Source: Peribacillus butanolivorans (lineage in GTDB: Bacteria > Bacillota > Bacilli > Bacillales > DSM-1321). From it: a stretch of DNA of 64,000 nucleotides. Below are positions 33,044 through 43,060 of the stretch, one piece after another. Location of the stretch: NCBI RefSeq assembly GCF_001273755.1, contig NZ_LGYA01000005.1, positions 124,001 through 188,000 on the forward strand, written 5' to 3'. The notes beneath the pieces were generated by a model. That model did not search any database, was not told where the DNA came from, and worked only from the letters and a program-made list of their open reading frames with translations. Position 1 is the stretch's first letter. Every line of letters starts with the position of its first letter. A program made the translations under genes and the position numbers.

Positions 33044-34351
33044 ATGGGATATTCCGGCGAAAAATTACAGGAAGAAAAAGTATTCAAAGACCCGGTGCAC
33101 CGATATATACATGTTCGTGACCGGGTTATATGGGATTTAATTGGGACGAAGGAATTCCAACGTCTTCGTAGAATCAAGCAACTGGGGACGACTTATTTAA
33201 CTTTTCACGGTGCGGAACATAGTCGACTCAGCCATTCGCTTGGGGTATATGAGATTGTCCGGAGAATCGTTGATGATGTTTTCGAAGGCAGACCGGAATG
33301 GAAACCGGAGGAACGGCTACTTTCTCTATGTGCGGCACTTCTGCATGATTTAGGACATGGTCCATTCTCTCATTCTTTTGAAAAGGTGTTTGACCTAGAT
33401 CACGAGCAATTCACCCAACAGATAATTGTGGGTGATACAGAAGTGAATAAAATCCTGCTCAAAGTAGGTCGTGATTTTCCTAAAAAAGTGGCAGAGGTTA
33501 TTGCAAAAACGTATAAAGGCAAATTAGTAGTCAGCCTGATTTCGAGTCAGATTGATGCCGATAGAATGGATTATTTGCAACGGGATGCATACTTTACTGG
33601 GGTAAGTTATGGACATTTTGATATGGAACGGCTTTTGAGGGTAATGCGGCCTCGTGAAGAGCATGCCGTCATTAAGCAAAGTGGGATGCATGCGGTGGAA
33701 GACTATATTATGAGCCGTTACCAAATGTATTGGCAGGTTTATTTCCATCCAGTGACGAGGAGTGCGGAAGTCATTCTTACCAAAATATTACACAGAGCGA
33801 AGCATTTATATGAATCCGGCTATGAGTTTGCTCAGGAACCTCACCATTTTTATTCTCTGTTTAAGGGAGAAGTAACGTTAGCAGACTATTTGAAAATGGA
33901 TGAAGCTGTGATGCTCTATTATTTTGAAGCATGGGAAGAGGAAAATGATGCGATATTAAAGGATTTATGCACTCGCTTCGTTAACCGTAAACTATTTAAA
34001 TATGTAGAATTTCATCCATCTAATAGTCAGATGAACAGATTAATGGAGTTAAGAACGTTATTTAAGAAGGCAGGAATCGATCCGGATTATTATCTCGTCG
34101 TCGATTCCTCATCGGATTTGCCGTATGATTTTTACCGGCCAGGTGAGGAAGAGGAGAGACTACCGATTCACTTGTTGAAAAATAATGGGGAAATCCGTGA
34201 ATTGTCACGTGAATCTGAAATAGTCGATGCAATTTCGGGGAAAAGAAGAACGGATCATAAATTGTATTATCCATCCGATTTATTGCGCGATGAATCAACG
34301 AAGAAAAATATTAAAAAACAAATTCGTAAGCTTTTGGAGCTTTCGGATTAA
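33044..34351 (+). CDS. ywfO: HD-domain phosphohydrolase YwfO
   Basis: A 435-residue HD-superfamily protein related to dNTP triphosphohydrolases. Metal ligands occur in 'HSRLSHSLGVYEIVRR' near 60 and the HD pair in 'LLHDLGHGPFSHSFEKVF' near 100; 'SQIDADRMDYLQRDAYFTGV' near 168 carries the distal Asp. Cytoplasmic. ATG at 33044 after AAAGAGGG. Same position as B. subtilis ywfO. Physiological substrate not settled. Confidence 0.9.
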   Translation: MGYSGEKLQEEKVFKDPVHRYIHVRDRVIWDLIGTKEFQRLRRIKQLGTTYLTFHGAEHSRLSHSLGVYEIVRRIVDDVFEGRPEWKPEERLLSLCAALLHDLGHGPFSHSFEKVFDLDHEQFTQQIIVGDTEVNKILLKVGRDFPKKVAEVIAKTYKGKLVVSLISSQIDADRMDYLQRDAYFTGVSYGHFDMERLLRVMRPREEHAVIKQSGMHAVEDYIMSRYQMYWQVYFHPVTRSAEVILTKILHRAKHLYESGYEFAQEPHHFYSLFKGEVTLADYLKMDEAVMLYYFEAWEEENDAILKDLCTRFVNRKLFKYVEFHPSNSQMNRLMELRTLFKKAGIDPDYYLVVDSSSDLPYDFYRPGEEEERLPIHLLKNNGEIRELSRESEIVDAISGKRRTDHKLYYPSDLLRDESTKKNIKKQIRKLLELSD

Positions 34352-34383
34352 AGTGGTACATTTTTGGTGAGGAGTGACGAGCC

Positions 34384-34893
34384 TTGTTTAAGGATCATGC
34401 AAACATTATCAATGCGATTTCTACTGCCGGTGAAATTTCAGGTCGGAAAAAACTACAAAAAATTGTGTATATCGCGAAGAAGCTGTCCTTTCCGTTTCAT
34501 GAAAAGTTTCAGTTTCACTTTTACGGACCGTATTCGGAGGAGTTGACCTTACGAATTGAAGAGCTTTGCGATATGGGTTACTTGAATGAAGTAAGAGAAA
34601 AAAAAGCAGGTTATTATCAGTACTGTTATTCTATAACGGATGCTGGACAGGATTTCCTATCCATACAGGAAGTGGAGATGCCCGCTCTTGAAGCTTGCTT
34701 ACTGGATATGAACGAACAAAATGCCCGTTTTTTGGAGCTTGTTTCGACGGTGCTTTACTTCGATACATTGGAAAAAGAAGAGGTTATCGAAAAGATCTTT
34801 ACATTGAAAAGTAAGCAAAAATATACGCTTGAAGAAATTGATGAAGCATATGTATATATTGATCAATTAAAAACAAAAGCTAAGCCGAATTGA
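34384..34893 (+). CDS. ywgA: YwgA family protein
   Basis: A 169-residue protein of the YwgA family. The N-terminal region 'HANIINAISTAGEISGRKKL' and 'QKIVYIAKKLSFPFHEKFQF' looks like a winged-helix, Panacea-related fold. TTG start at 34384 with GAGGAGTGA upstream, 32 bases after ywfO, so probably co-transcribed. The transcription terminator overlaps its last codons. Function unknown. Confidence 0.87.
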   Translation: MFKDHANIINAISTAGEISGRKKLQKIVYIAKKLSFPFHEKFQFHFYGPYSEELTLRIEELCDMGYLNEVREKKAGYYQYCYSITDAGQDFLSIQEVEMPALEACLLDMNEQNARFLELVSTVLYFDTLEKEEVIEKIFTLKSKQKYTLEEIDEAYVYIDQLKTKAKPN

Positions 34894-34909
34894 TGGCTTA
34901 GCTTTTCCT
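34877..34909. terminator. Intrinsic terminator overlapping the ywgA 3' end
   Basis: AAAGCTAAGCC and GGCTTAGCTTTT pair over 11 bp; the left arm is inside the last ywgA codons. It may serve both ywgA and the convergent ywhB. Confidence 0.87.
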
Positions 34910-34921
34910 AATTATGTAAAT

Positions 34922-35107
34922 CTATTGGTCGCTTTTGCGGACGCCTGCTACTGCTAAATGATTTTTTGTCATTTCTTCAATGAAAATCGTTACAGCTTCA
35001 GCTGGTGCTCCAGTCGTTTCCGTAACCGCTGCGGTTACTTTTTCAACTAAAGCCTTTTTTTGCTCGTCCGTACGGCCTTCAAGCATTTTGACTGTTACAT
35101 ATGGCAT
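34922..35107 (-). CDS. ywhB: 4-oxalocrotonate tautomerase family protein YwhB
   Basis: A 61-residue tautomerase subunit that begins Met-Pro; Pro2 becomes the N-terminal catalytic base after Met removal. 'RTDEQKKALVEKVTAAVTET' and 'IFIEEMTKNHLAVAGVRKSD' are typical. The start at 35107 is decided by this proline and by GGGGGAAAG just upstream; a longer in-frame start would hide Pro2. Probably a hexamer; the natural substrate in Bacillus is unknown. Confidence 0.92.
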   Translation of the reverse strand: MPYVTVKMLEGRTDEQKKALVEKVTAAVTETTGAPAEAVTIFIEEMTKNHLAVAGVRKSDQ

Positions 35108-35245
35108 ATTCTTTCCCCCCTTTCCCCTTATGTTGTAGTGTTTCACATTGGAAATGGAATTGCAAGATACTGAAATCAGAGTTTTTTCACTTCTTGGTCT
35201 TTTGTTGTATACTAACGGTAATATATATTGGGGGAGAAGCTATTT

Positions 35246-35920
35246 ATGCAATTCTTGGAGCAAATAGAACGGTTTTTGGCTTATAGTTTGGAAGAACTTC
35301 CATATGTCATTGTGTCACTGTTAATCGCATTTACGGTTCATGAATTTTCCCATGCTTATGTAGCCTATAAGTTCGGTGACCCGACTGCAAAGAATGAAGG
35401 AAGAGTCACATTGAATCCGATTCAGCATTTGGATCCGATAGGAACACTGCTGATATTGATAGCCGGATTTGGTTGGGCAAGACCTGTCCCGGTCAATCGT
35501 TTTCATTTTAAGAATCCAAAATTGGCAGGAGTACTCGTCTCTTTTGCCGGTCCGTTCAGTAATTTGCTTGTTGCAATTTTGGGGTTTTTAATTTTTTACG
35601 GGTTGCTTGCGTCAGGCGTTGGACCTGATTTACCTTTTTTCGTCGAGACCTTCTTAAGAATTCTAATAAACTTAAATATCCTTTTATTTGTATTTAATCT
35701 GATACCGCTACCACCGCTCGATGGTTATAGGATCGTACAAGATCTTGTTTCAGCAGACTTGCGGGCAAAAATGACCCAGTATGAACAATATGGCTCCCTT
35801 ATTTTTTTGATTCTGATTATCACACCTCTGAGTCATTATACAATTAGGCCCATTTTGGATACTATCGTGCCATTTGTAGGTGGCACCTTGAGTCAATTTT
35901 TTTCACTTTTGTTTTTTTAA
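35246..35920 (+). CDS. ywhC: Site-2 protease family membrane metalloprotease YwhC
   Basis: A 224-residue polytopic membrane zinc protease. The HExxH motif is 'HEFSH' at 32-36, and the third ligand region is 'NLIPLPPLDGYRI' near 150. No PDZ domain. ATG at 35246 with GGGGGAG nine bases upstream; a TTG six codons earlier falls before that site. Matches B. subtilis YwhC. Substrate unknown. Confidence 0.9.
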   Translation: MQFLEQIERFLAYSLEELPYVIVSLLIAFTVHEFSHAYVAYKFGDPTAKNEGRVTLNPIQHLDPIGTLLILIAGFGWARPVPVNRFHFKNPKLAGVLVSFAGPFSNLLVAILGFLIFYGLLASGVGPDLPFFVETFLRILINLNILLFVFNLIPLPPLDGYRIVQDLVSADLRAKMTQYEQYGSLIFLILIITPLSHYTIRPILDTIVPFVGGTLSQFFSLLFF

Positions 35921-35958
35921 CTGATAAGGAATGACAAACAATAAAGGGGGATATAAAC

Positions 35959-36468
35959 ATGGAAGAACAACCAAAGAAAAAGGTAGGGTTTAATATTATT
36001 AAAAACGATCCGATGAAAGGTCATAGCGGATATGGGGCTGGGGTTTTGACGCTCGATAATATTTCTCCGGTCATCATTGATGTTGACGCGGGCGAAGCCG
36101 AGGTCGATATTGGGGCGATGCATGCGAGAAGTGCAGTGGAAAAAGGAATCAAATTTTTAAAGACTAAGGAAGAGGTCCCGAATGCAAAACCTTACTGGCT
36201 TGTTTGGGTGACTATTGAAGCCACTCAAAATGGTCCGCATTATGCAGGTGTGACAGCTTGTGAAATGATGGTCGATCGTTTAATTAGACGCGGGTACAAA
36301 TCCCTTCCGGAGCATGTTAACCGGATGGATAAATCGCTAAAACGACATATCATCGTCGACGACATGGATGACAAATCAAAGCGGATACTTGCGGACTTCC
36401 TGAAAAACCATGATGCAGGCATGTGGGAACGCTCATCAGCCCAGCTCAAGCAGTCATTGACGGTTTGA
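35959..36468 (+). CDS. ywhD: YwhD family protein
   Basis: A 169-residue soluble protein of the YwhD family; 'KKKVGFNIIKNDPMKGHSGY' at the N-terminus and 'GPHYAGVTACEMMVDRLIRR' near 92. ATG at 35959 after AAAGGGGGATA. It follows ywhC by 38 bases and is probably in the same unit. No function known to me. Confidence 0.9.
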   Translation: MEEQPKKKVGFNIIKNDPMKGHSGYGAGVLTLDNISPVIIDVDAGEAEVDIGAMHARSAVEKGIKFLKTKEEVPNAKPYWLVWVTIEATQNGPHYAGVTACEMMVDRLIRRGYKSLPEHVNRMDKSLKRHIIVDDMDDKSKRILADFLKNHDAGMWERSSAQLKQSLTV

Positions 36469-36586
36469 ATGTGATTTAATGTATTTATGTATGAAATTTG
36501 AAGTTTAGTGAAAAATGCACTTGTAGGAAACAGATAAAATCAGTAAACTTAAAGACAGCAGTTTAGACACTGTGGAACTAGGACAG

Positions 36587-36622
36587 AAAAACCCCGAAGC
36601 CGCTACCGGCTTCGGGGTTTTT
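36587..36622. terminator. Bidirectional terminator between ywhD and pbpG
   Basis: AAAAACCCCGAAGCC and GGCTTCGGGGTTTTT form a strong stem with A and T runs on both sides; serves the two convergent genes. Confidence 0.93.
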
Positions 36623-36624
36623 CG

Positions 36625-38691
36625 TTATCCCCATGGCTTTAATACTTTTTTGTACCATGGAGTCTTTTGTTCTTCTTCCTTCGGAGTACGTTTTGAATTC
36701 TTGCCCTTGAAGTGCTCTACACAGTACTCGACTGGCTCAGTTCCTTTAACATAGTAGGTCAACCTCGAAGCAGGACAGGCCTTCGTTGCCAATTTACCGC
36801 TTTCAGGATTCACATAAACTCCGATTACATTTTCCGTTTCCTTAAACGATTTTGGGGGTTGTCCTTGAAGGCCTTTTTCCATATAGGAAGCCCAAATCTT
36901 CTTCGCATAGCTTTTTTCAGCTGGAATTTCGATTTTCTTTCCTTGATCATAACCCGTCCAAACTCCGGCAACAAGTTGCGGTGTGTAGCCAATCATCCAG
37001 CTATCTGTAGAGGTGGAGCCAGACTTTCCAGCGTATGGGCGTGTCAACTGGGAACTGATTGTGCTGCCAGTCACTTTCGTATAGCCATTTAAAGTTTCAT
37101 CAAAAACCCCGGTAAGCATCTCGGTCATTACAAAGGCTTTATCCGCATCCAGAATCTGTTCCGCTTTTTTAGTATGGTCAAAAATCACTTCGCCTTTTTG
37201 ATTTTCAACTCTTTTGATAAAGATGGGTTCAACTTTTTTACCACCGTTAGCCAGAATGCTGTAGGCATTAACCATTTCAATGGCTCGAACACCTGAAGTG
37301 CCAAGTGCTAGAGATGGAACAGCATCCATTTTCGACGTGATGCCGAACCTATGCGCCGTATCTACCAAAGATTGCTCACCAAGGAACAAATGCGTTTTTA
37401 CGGCAAAGATATTGTCCGATAAAGCAATGGCCTGAGCCAATGTGATTTCGCCTTCCGCATATTGATGATTGTAATTGTGCGGCGTGTAAGAAGAGTGACC
37501 ATCATCAAAAGAAAACGTAGTTGTCTCACTTTTCAAGGTGGTAGATGGTGTAAAACCATTTTCCAGTGCTGAATAGTAGAGCAATGGCTTCATCGTAGAA
37601 CCAGGCTGGCGAACGGCCTGTGTGGCACGATTAAACGGTGATTCTGTGTAATTTTTACCGCCGACTAATGCACGGACTTCCCCTGTGCCCGGATCCATTG
37701 CGACTATAGAAGCTTGAATGCCTGAGGACTTGGGTATGGTAGTAGAAAGAACCTCTTCGGCAATGTCCTGTTGTTTTTCATCAAGAGTCGTATAAACCTT
37801 AAGCCCCCCCAGTTCAATCGTCCTGTCATCTATATGAAGCTGAGATTTTAAAGCCTGCTTAACAGCATCCTGGAAATAAGGGGCTGTTTTATTGGTTACA
37901 GTCCCGTGCTCGCCTTTTAATGTAAGAGCTGTTTGCAAGGCTTTATCCATATTTGCTTCTGAAATGTAGTTTTTGTTTTTCATGGCTTGCAGGACAATTT
38001 GTTGCCTTGATTTTGCTTTTTCCAAGTTATCCAATGGAGAGTAGTTGGACGGCCCTTTAGGTATCCCGGCTAGCATGCTCGCTTCTGAAAGAGTTAAATC
38101 CTTGGCATCTTTGCCAAAGTAATATTGACTTGCGGCCTGAGCTCCATAGGCGCCATGACCGTAGTAAATCGTATTTAGATAGCCTTCTAGAATTTCCTTT
38201 TTGGAATAGTTCATTTCCAGCCGTATCGTATAAAAGGCTTCATTAAACTTTCGCGTCCAAGTTTTGTCATGGCCGAGAAACAGATTCCTGGCATACTGCT
38301 GGGTAATCGTGCTTGCGCCTTGGACCTTCGACCTTGCACGAATATCGGCAAGGATAGCTCCGCCGATTCGTTTTATATCAAAGCCTTTATGAGTGTAAAA
38401 TTGTCGATCCTCAACCGCAACAGTAGCCTTGATAAGCTGTGGAGAAATCGATTCCATTCCAGCCCAATAACGTTTCTGTCCATTATCGGTTTCACCAATC
38501 ACATTTCCGCTATCACTATAATAGAGAGTGGACTGTGGCACAACCAAAGGCGGCGGACCTAATATTTTTGCATACACCAGTAAAGAGAGAAGCAATACAA
38601 AGAGTATTGTAAGTCCGATTGTGGCAAGAATAATAAAGGCCCGCACATATTTAGTTGTCCTTTTAAATCGTTCGCTTGGAATTAACTCCAA
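36625..38691 (-). CDS. pbpG: Class A penicillin-binding protein PbpG
   Basis: Bifunctional peptidoglycan glycosyltransferase/transpeptidase of 688 residues with one N-terminal membrane anchor (about 16-41). The GT51 domain shows 'VAVEDRQFYTHKGFD' near 91 (catalytic Glu) and 'ASTITQQYARNLFL' near 121. The transpeptidase has SxxK 'STMKPLLYY' near 366, SDN near 428 and 'KSGSTSTDSWMIG' (KTG-like, here KSG) near 563. In B. subtilis PbpG is made in sporulation under sigma-F; here it is also adjacent to speE. ATG at 38691. Confidence 0.93.
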   Translation of the reverse strand: MELIPSERFKRTTKYVRAFIILATIGLTILFVLLLSLLVYAKILGPPPLVVPQSTLYYSDSGNVIGETDNGQKRYWAGMESISPQLIKATVAVEDRQFYTHKGFDIKRIGGAILADIRARSKVQGASTITQQYARNLFLGHDKTWTRKFNEAFYTIRLEMNYSKKEILEGYLNTIYYGHGAYGAQAASQYYFGKDAKDLTLSEASMLAGIPKGPSNYSPLDNLEKAKSRQQIVLQAMKNKNYISEANMDKALQTALTLKGEHGTVTNKTAPYFQDAVKQALKSQLHIDDRTIELGGLKVYTTLDEKQQDIAEEVLSTTIPKSSGIQASIVAMDPGTGEVRALVGGKNYTESPFNRATQAVRQPGSTMKPLLYYSALENGFTPSTTLKSETTTFSFDDGHSSYTPHNYNHQYAEGEITLAQAIALSDNIFAVKTHLFLGEQSLVDTAHRFGITSKMDAVPSLALGTSGVRAIEMVNAYSILANGGKKVEPIFIKRVENQKGEVIFDHTKKAEQILDADKAFVMTEMLTGVFDETLNGYTKVTGSTISSQLTRPYAGKSGSTSTDSWMIGYTPQLVAGVWTGYDQGKKIEIPAEKSYAKKIWASYMEKGLQGQPPKSFKETENVIGVYVNPESGKLATKACPASRLTYYVKGTEPVEYCVEHFKGKNSKRTPKEEEQKTPWYKKVLKPWG

Positions 38692-38785
38692 TTGCTTTCA
38701 CCTCTCTTTTTATAAAAAGAATCTATTACTATTATGGAAAAAAAAGAAATTTTTAAACATAAGAACTGTATTTGTGAAATTTAAC

Positions 38786-38813
38786 TTGCAATTCTGCTAG
38801 ATTCGTCTATAAT
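38786..38813 (+). promoter_or_regulatory. speE sigma-A promoter
   Basis: TTGCAA (38786-38791), 16-bp spacer, TATAAT (38808-38813), 80 bases before speE. Confidence 0.7.
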
Positions 38814-38893
38814 TTTTCTAGCTAATGACAATAACGAAAATGGGAAACCTATTAGGTGACTTACTATATGAATTGGAAAAGGAGCGTTAATAA

Positions 38894-39721
38894 ATGAGCA
38901 TTTGGTTTACTGAAAAACAAACAGAGAATTTTGGTATTACGATGAAAGTGAATCGTACTTTACATACGGAGCAAACTGAGTTTCAAAAGCTAGATATGAT
39001 TGAAACAGAAGAGTGGGGCAATATGCTATTGCTAGATGACATGGTAATGACTTCACAACGCGATGAATTCGTTTACCACGAAATGGTAGCCCATGTTCCT
39101 TTATTTACTCATCCTAATCCAGAGAACGTTTTGGTTGTAGGCGGAGGAGACGGTGGAGTAATCCGTGAAATCCTAAAACACCCAAGCGTAAAAAAAGCTA
39201 CTTTGGTTGATATCGATGGGAAAGTTATCGAATACTCAAAGAAGTTTTTACCTGAAATTGCAGGCATGCTTGAAGATCCACGTGTAGACGTACAAGTAGG
39301 CGATGGCTTCATGCACATTGCCAAAAGTGAAAATGAATATGACGTGATCATGGTTGACTCAACTGAACCAGTTGGACCCGCTGTCAACTTATTCACTAAA
39401 GGTTTTTATGCTGGGATTTCCAAAGCGTTGAAAGAAGATGGGATTTTTGTGGCACAATCCGATAATCCTTGGTTTAAAGCAGACCTAATTCGTGATGTAC
39501 AACGTGATGTGAAAGAAATATTCCCAATCACTAGTCTTTATTTAGCGAATATCCCGACATATCCAAGCGGCCTTTGGGCGTTTACGATCGGATCAAAAAA
39601 ATATAATCCACTAGAAGTGACGGAAGACCGTTTCCATGAAATCGAAACGAAATATTATACAAAAGAACTTCATAAAGCAGCTTTCGTTCTGCCTAAATTC
39701 GTTCAAGATTTAGTGAAATAA
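38894..39721 (+). CDS. speE: Spermidine synthase SpeE
   Basis: Aminopropyltransferase of 275 residues, putrescine plus decarboxylated SAM to spermidine. '[18 protein letters not shown]' at about 79-96 is the SAM motif and '[18 protein letters not shown]' near 152 carries the catalytic Asp. ATG at 38894 with AAAAGGAGCG upstream. Operon partner speB follows at 14 bases. Confidence 0.95.
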   Translation: MSIWFTEKQTENFGITMKVNRTLHTEQTEFQKLDMIETEEWGNMLLLDDMVMTSQRDEFVYHEMVAHVPLFTHPNPENVLVVGGGDGGVIREILKHPSVKKATLVDIDGKVIEYSKKFLPEIAGMLEDPRVDVQVGDGFMHIAKSENEYDVIMVDSTEPVGPAVNLFTKGFYAGISKALKEDGIFVAQSDNPWFKADLIRDVQRDVKEIFPITSLYLANIPTYPSGLWAFTIGSKKYNPLEVTEDRFHEIETKYYTKELHKAAFVLPKFVQDLVK

Positions 39722-39735
39722 GGGAGGCGTGGACT

Positions 39736-40614
39736 ATGAAATTCGATGAAGCCTATTCAGGCAATGTATTCATTAAAAGTCATCCGGATTTTGAGGAATC
39801 TGAAGCAGTGCTTTACGGTATGCCTATGGACTGGACAGTAAGTTTCCGTCCAGGTTCCCGCTTTGGTCCTACTCGAATTCGTGAAGTTTCTATCGGTTTG
39901 GAAGAATACAGCCCGTATTTAGATCGTGAATTAGAAGAAGTGAAATTCTATGATGCTGGGGATATTCCATTGCCATTTGGGAATCCACAACGCAGTATCG
40001 ATATGATTGAAAAATTTGTTGACGGCGTACTTGATGCAGGTAAATTCCCATTGGGTATGGGCGGGGAGCACCTCGTCACTTGGCCTGTTATTAAGGCTAT
40101 GTATAAGAAATATCCAGACATGGCTATTATCCATATGGATGCCCATACAGATTTACGCGAGGACTATGAGGGTGAGCCGCTTTCACATGCGTCCATCATC
40201 CGCAAATCAGCAGAGCTTATCGGTCCGAAAAATGTTTACTCTTTCGGAATTCGTTCTGGCTTAAAAGAGGAATTTCAATGGGCAAAAGAAAACGGCATGC
40301 ATATCTCGAAATTTGAAGTTCTTGAGCCACTGAAAGAAGTATTGCCTCAGCTAGCAGGTCGTCCGGTATATGTAACGATTGACATCGATGTTCTTGACCC
40401 TGCGCATGCACCGGGAACAGGCACTGTTGATTGTGGAGGCATTACATCTAAAGAGCTTTTAGCCTCGATTCATGAGATAGCGCGTTCTGAAATTAATGTA
40501 GTAGGTTGCGATTTAGTTGAAGTGGCACCGATCTATGATCCATCCGAGCAAACAGCGAACACAGCAAGCAAGCTGATTCGCGAAATGCTCCTGGGTTGGG
40601 TTCAAAAAGGTTAA
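39736..40614 (+). CDS. speB: Agmatinase SpeB
   Basis: Mn-dependent ureohydrolase of 292 residues that converts agmatine to putrescine. Metal ligands are seen in 'GGEHLVTWPVIK' near 112, 'IIHMDAHTDLRED' near 133 and 'VTIDIDVLDPAHAPGTG' near 213. ATG at 39736 with AGGGAGGCG. Supplies putrescine to the neighbouring SpeE. Confidence 0.95.
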   Translation: MKFDEAYSGNVFIKSHPDFEESEAVLYGMPMDWTVSFRPGSRFGPTRIREVSIGLEEYSPYLDRELEEVKFYDAGDIPLPFGNPQRSIDMIEKFVDGVLDAGKFPLGMGGEHLVTWPVIKAMYKKYPDMAIIHMDAHTDLREDYEGEPLSHASIIRKSAELIGPKNVYSFGIRSGLKEEFQWAKENGMHISKFEVLEPLKEVLPQLAGRPVYVTIDIDVLDPAHAPGTGTVDCGGITSKELLASIHEIARSEINVVGCDLVEVAPIYDPSEQTANTASKLIREMLLGWVQKG

Positions 40615-40621
40615 TGGATGG

Positions 40622-40659
40622 AAGACTGTTCCTGTTTTTAAGCAGGAATGGTCTTTTTT
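40622..40659 (+). terminator. Intrinsic terminator after speB
   Basis: AAGACTGTTCCTG and CAGGAATGGTCTT pair with two G-T/A wobble positions around TTTTTAAG, followed by six T. Confidence 0.85.
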
Positions 40660-40896
40660 GTATACGGAGAACAAGAAGACGTGTAGATTTTCTGTATCTG
40701 AAAGATACTTTTTTAAAAATTCCACCACACGAAGCAATTATTGCGTTAAAATCAAATGAATTGGCATCACATGTTTTTCAGCAGACTAATCCGCCCAATT
40801 TAGATTCAAACTTTATTTTCCGCTCCAAGTTGAAACTTCCCTGAAGAATATTTATACTTATAAAGTTAAGAACGACATGATGAAGGAAGTGTAGCC

Positions 40897-41337
40897 TTGT
40901 CTCTTCATGATATAGATAAACATAATATTAAAGTTACTTTACAGACAAAAATCAAGCATGGCTCGGAAACGGAAACGTATGAGTTGGTTACATTTGGTAC
41001 AAAAATGTATAAAGGTTCCGATTTGTATTTGCAATATACAGAAGAAAATGAAGCTGGTAAAACGCAGACAACAATCAAGCACAAAACGAATGATACGATT
41101 CTGCTTAGAAACGGTGCCATTAAAATGAGGCAGCTTTTCCGCTTGCAGGAAGCGACAAATGGACATTATGAAAGTATATATGGCAGGCTCGGGTTACTGA
41201 CGACCACGAAGAAAATTCATCATCAATGGGATGAGCAAAAAAAGGAAGGGAAGCTGGTCCTTCACTATACGTTACATATGCAGGGAAGCGAACCCGGGCA
41301 ATATGAAATGACGATTTCCTACAAGGAGGAAGCATAG
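40897..41337 (+). CDS. ywiB: DUF1934 beta-barrel protein YwiB
   Basis: A 146-residue lipocalin-like protein of the YwiB/DUF1934 family. It is rich in alternating charged and hydrophobic strands: 'KVTLQTKIKHGSETETYELV' and 'ETMTISYKEE'-like C-terminus. TTG at 40897 follows GAAGGAAGTG. It overlaps nothing but ends three bases before argS, so is co-transcribed with it as in B. subtilis. Function unknown. Confidence 0.9.
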   Translation: MSLHDIDKHNIKVTLQTKIKHGSETETYELVTFGTKMYKGSDLYLQYTEENEAGKTQTTIKHKTNDTILLRNGAIKMRQLFRLQEATNGHYESIYGRLGLLTTTKKIHHQWDEQKKEGKLVLHYTLHMQGSEPGQYEMTISYKEEA

Positions 41338-41340
41338 AAC

Positions 41341-43011
41341 ATGAACATAGTAAAAGAGGTACAGGAAAAACTGAAACAAGAAATTAACGCTGCAGTTATT
41401 AAGGCTGGTTTAGCAACGGAAGAGCAAGTTCCAAACGTAGTATTGGAACTGCCGAGAGATAAAACACACGGAGATTATTCCACAAATATGGCGATGCAAT
41501 TAACAAAGATTGCAAAAAAAGCGCCGAGAATGATAGCTGAAGCAATCATTGAAAACTTTGACAACTCAAAAGCATCAATCGAAAAAATCGAAATTGCAGG
41601 ACCAGGGTTCATTAACTTCTACATGAATAATTCGTATTTGACAGAACTAATTCCGGTCATTTTGAAAGCGAACGAAGCATATGGAGAAAGTGACTTTGGA
41701 AAAGGTGAAAAAATCCAGGTTGAATTTGTTTCTGCGAATCCGACTGGTGATCTTCATCTTGGCCATGCTCGTGGTGCTGCAGTAGGTGATACTTTGTGTA
41801 ATGTATTGTCTAAAGCAGGTTATGATGTTTCACGTGAATACTACATCAATGATGCAGGAAACCAGATAAATAATTTGGCTATTTCCATAGAAGCACGCTA
41901 TTTCCAAGCGCTAGGCCTCGAAAAAGATATGCCAGAGGGTGGCTATCATGGCGAAGATATTATTGGCATCGGTAAAACACTTGCAAGTGAATATGGCGAT
42001 AAATATGTAAACGTTGATGAAAAAGAACGTTTTGACTTTTTCCGTGAGTATGGCTTGAAATATGAAATGCAAAAACTGAAAACAGACTTGGAAAACTTCC
42101 GTGTCGGTTTTGATGTATGGTACTCTGAAACTTCTCTTTATCAAGACGGTAAAATTGACGAAGCGCTTGAAGTGTTGAAGGGAAGAGGTCATATTTATGA
42201 GGAAGATGGTGCGACATGGTTCCGTTCTACAGAACTTGGCGACGATAAAGACCGCGTTCTTATTAAGCAGGATGGGTCTTACACATACTTGACACCGGAT
42301 ATTGCATACCACCGCAATAAATTGGAGCGCGGCTTTGAAACGTTGATTAATATTTGGGGTGCGGACCATCATGGTTATATCCCGCGTATGAAAGCAGCAA
42401 TCGAAGCGTTAGGTTATAAACGCGAGCAGCTTGAAGTAGAAATCATTCAGCTTGTCCATCTATACAAAGATGGCGAGAAAATGAAAATGAGTAAGCGTAC
42501 TGGTAAAGCAGTGACGATGCGTGATCTTATTGAAGAAGTGGGTCTGGATGCAACACGTTATTTCTTTGCGATGAGAAGTGCGGACACACATATGGACTTT
42601 GATCTGGATCTTGCAGTGTCACAATCCAATGATAACCCAGTTTATTATGCACAGTATGCCCATGCCCGCATTTCAAGTATTTTACGCCAAGGTGTGGAAC
42701 AAGGAATCAGCTATGAAGGTACCACTGATTTCTCTGCTCTTTCTACTGAAAAGGAAGTAGAATTATTGAAGAAATTGGGAGAGTTCCCTCAGGCAATTGC
42801 AGAAGCTGCCGAAAAAAGGATGCCTCACCGCATGACAAATTATATTTTCGACCTGGCTTCTACATTCCACAGCTTCTACAATGCAGATAAAGTATTGGAT
42901 GTTGAGAAGATGGATAGAAGTAAGGCCCGTCTGGGTCTTGTCAAATCAGTTCAAATTACGTTGAAAAATGCATTAGCACTGATTGGTGTTTCAGCTCCGG
43001 AAAAAATGTAA
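41341..43011 (+). CDS. argS: Arginyl-tRNA synthetase ArgS
   Basis: Class I synthetase of 556 residues. N-terminal Add1 domain, HIGH-like '[18 protein letters not shown]' near 134 and KMSKS-like '[13 protein letters not shown]' near 380; C-terminal anticodon-binding domain ending '[11 protein letters not shown]'. ATG at 41341 with AAGGAGGAAG, overlapping the end of ywiB. Essential gene. Confidence 0.96.
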   Translation: MNIVKEVQEKLKQEINAAVIKAGLATEEQVPNVVLELPRDKTHGDYSTNMAMQLTKIAKKAPRMIAEAIIENFDNSKASIEKIEIAGPGFINFYMNNSYLTELIPVILKANEAYGESDFGKGEKIQVEFVSANPTGDLHLGHARGAAVGDTLCNVLSKAGYDVSREYYINDAGNQINNLAISIEARYFQALGLEKDMPEGGYHGEDIIGIGKTLASEYGDKYVNVDEKERFDFFREYGLKYEMQKLKTDLENFRVGFDVWYSETSLYQDGKIDEALEVLKGRGHIYEEDGATWFRSTELGDDKDRVLIKQDGSYTYLTPDIAYHRNKLERGFETLINIWGADHHGYIPRMKAAIEALGYKREQLEVEIIQLVHLYKDGEKMKMSKRTGKAVTMRDLIEEVGLDATRYFFAMRSADTHMDFDLDLAVSQSNDNPVYYAQYAHARISSILRQGVEQGISYEGTTDFSALSTEKEVELLKKLGEFPQAIAEAAEKRMPHRMTNYIFDLASTFHSFYNADKVLDVEKMDRSKARLGLVKSVQITLKNALALIGVSAPEKM

Positions 43012-43012
43012 T

Positions 43013-43050
43013 AAAAAAAGCGACTGTTTCTTGTGAAACAGTCGCTTTTT
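43013..43050. terminator. Bidirectional terminator between argS and uvsE
   Basis: AAAAAAGCGACTGTTTC-TTGT-GAAACAGTCGCTTTTT, 13-bp stem with A and T flanks, serving two convergent genes. Confidence 0.94.
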
Positions 43051-43060
43051 ATTGTATTGA

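Noticed and set aside
40596-40844. 82-codon frame after speB
   Set aside because: Overlaps the speB end and its terminator, no ribosome site, no domain.
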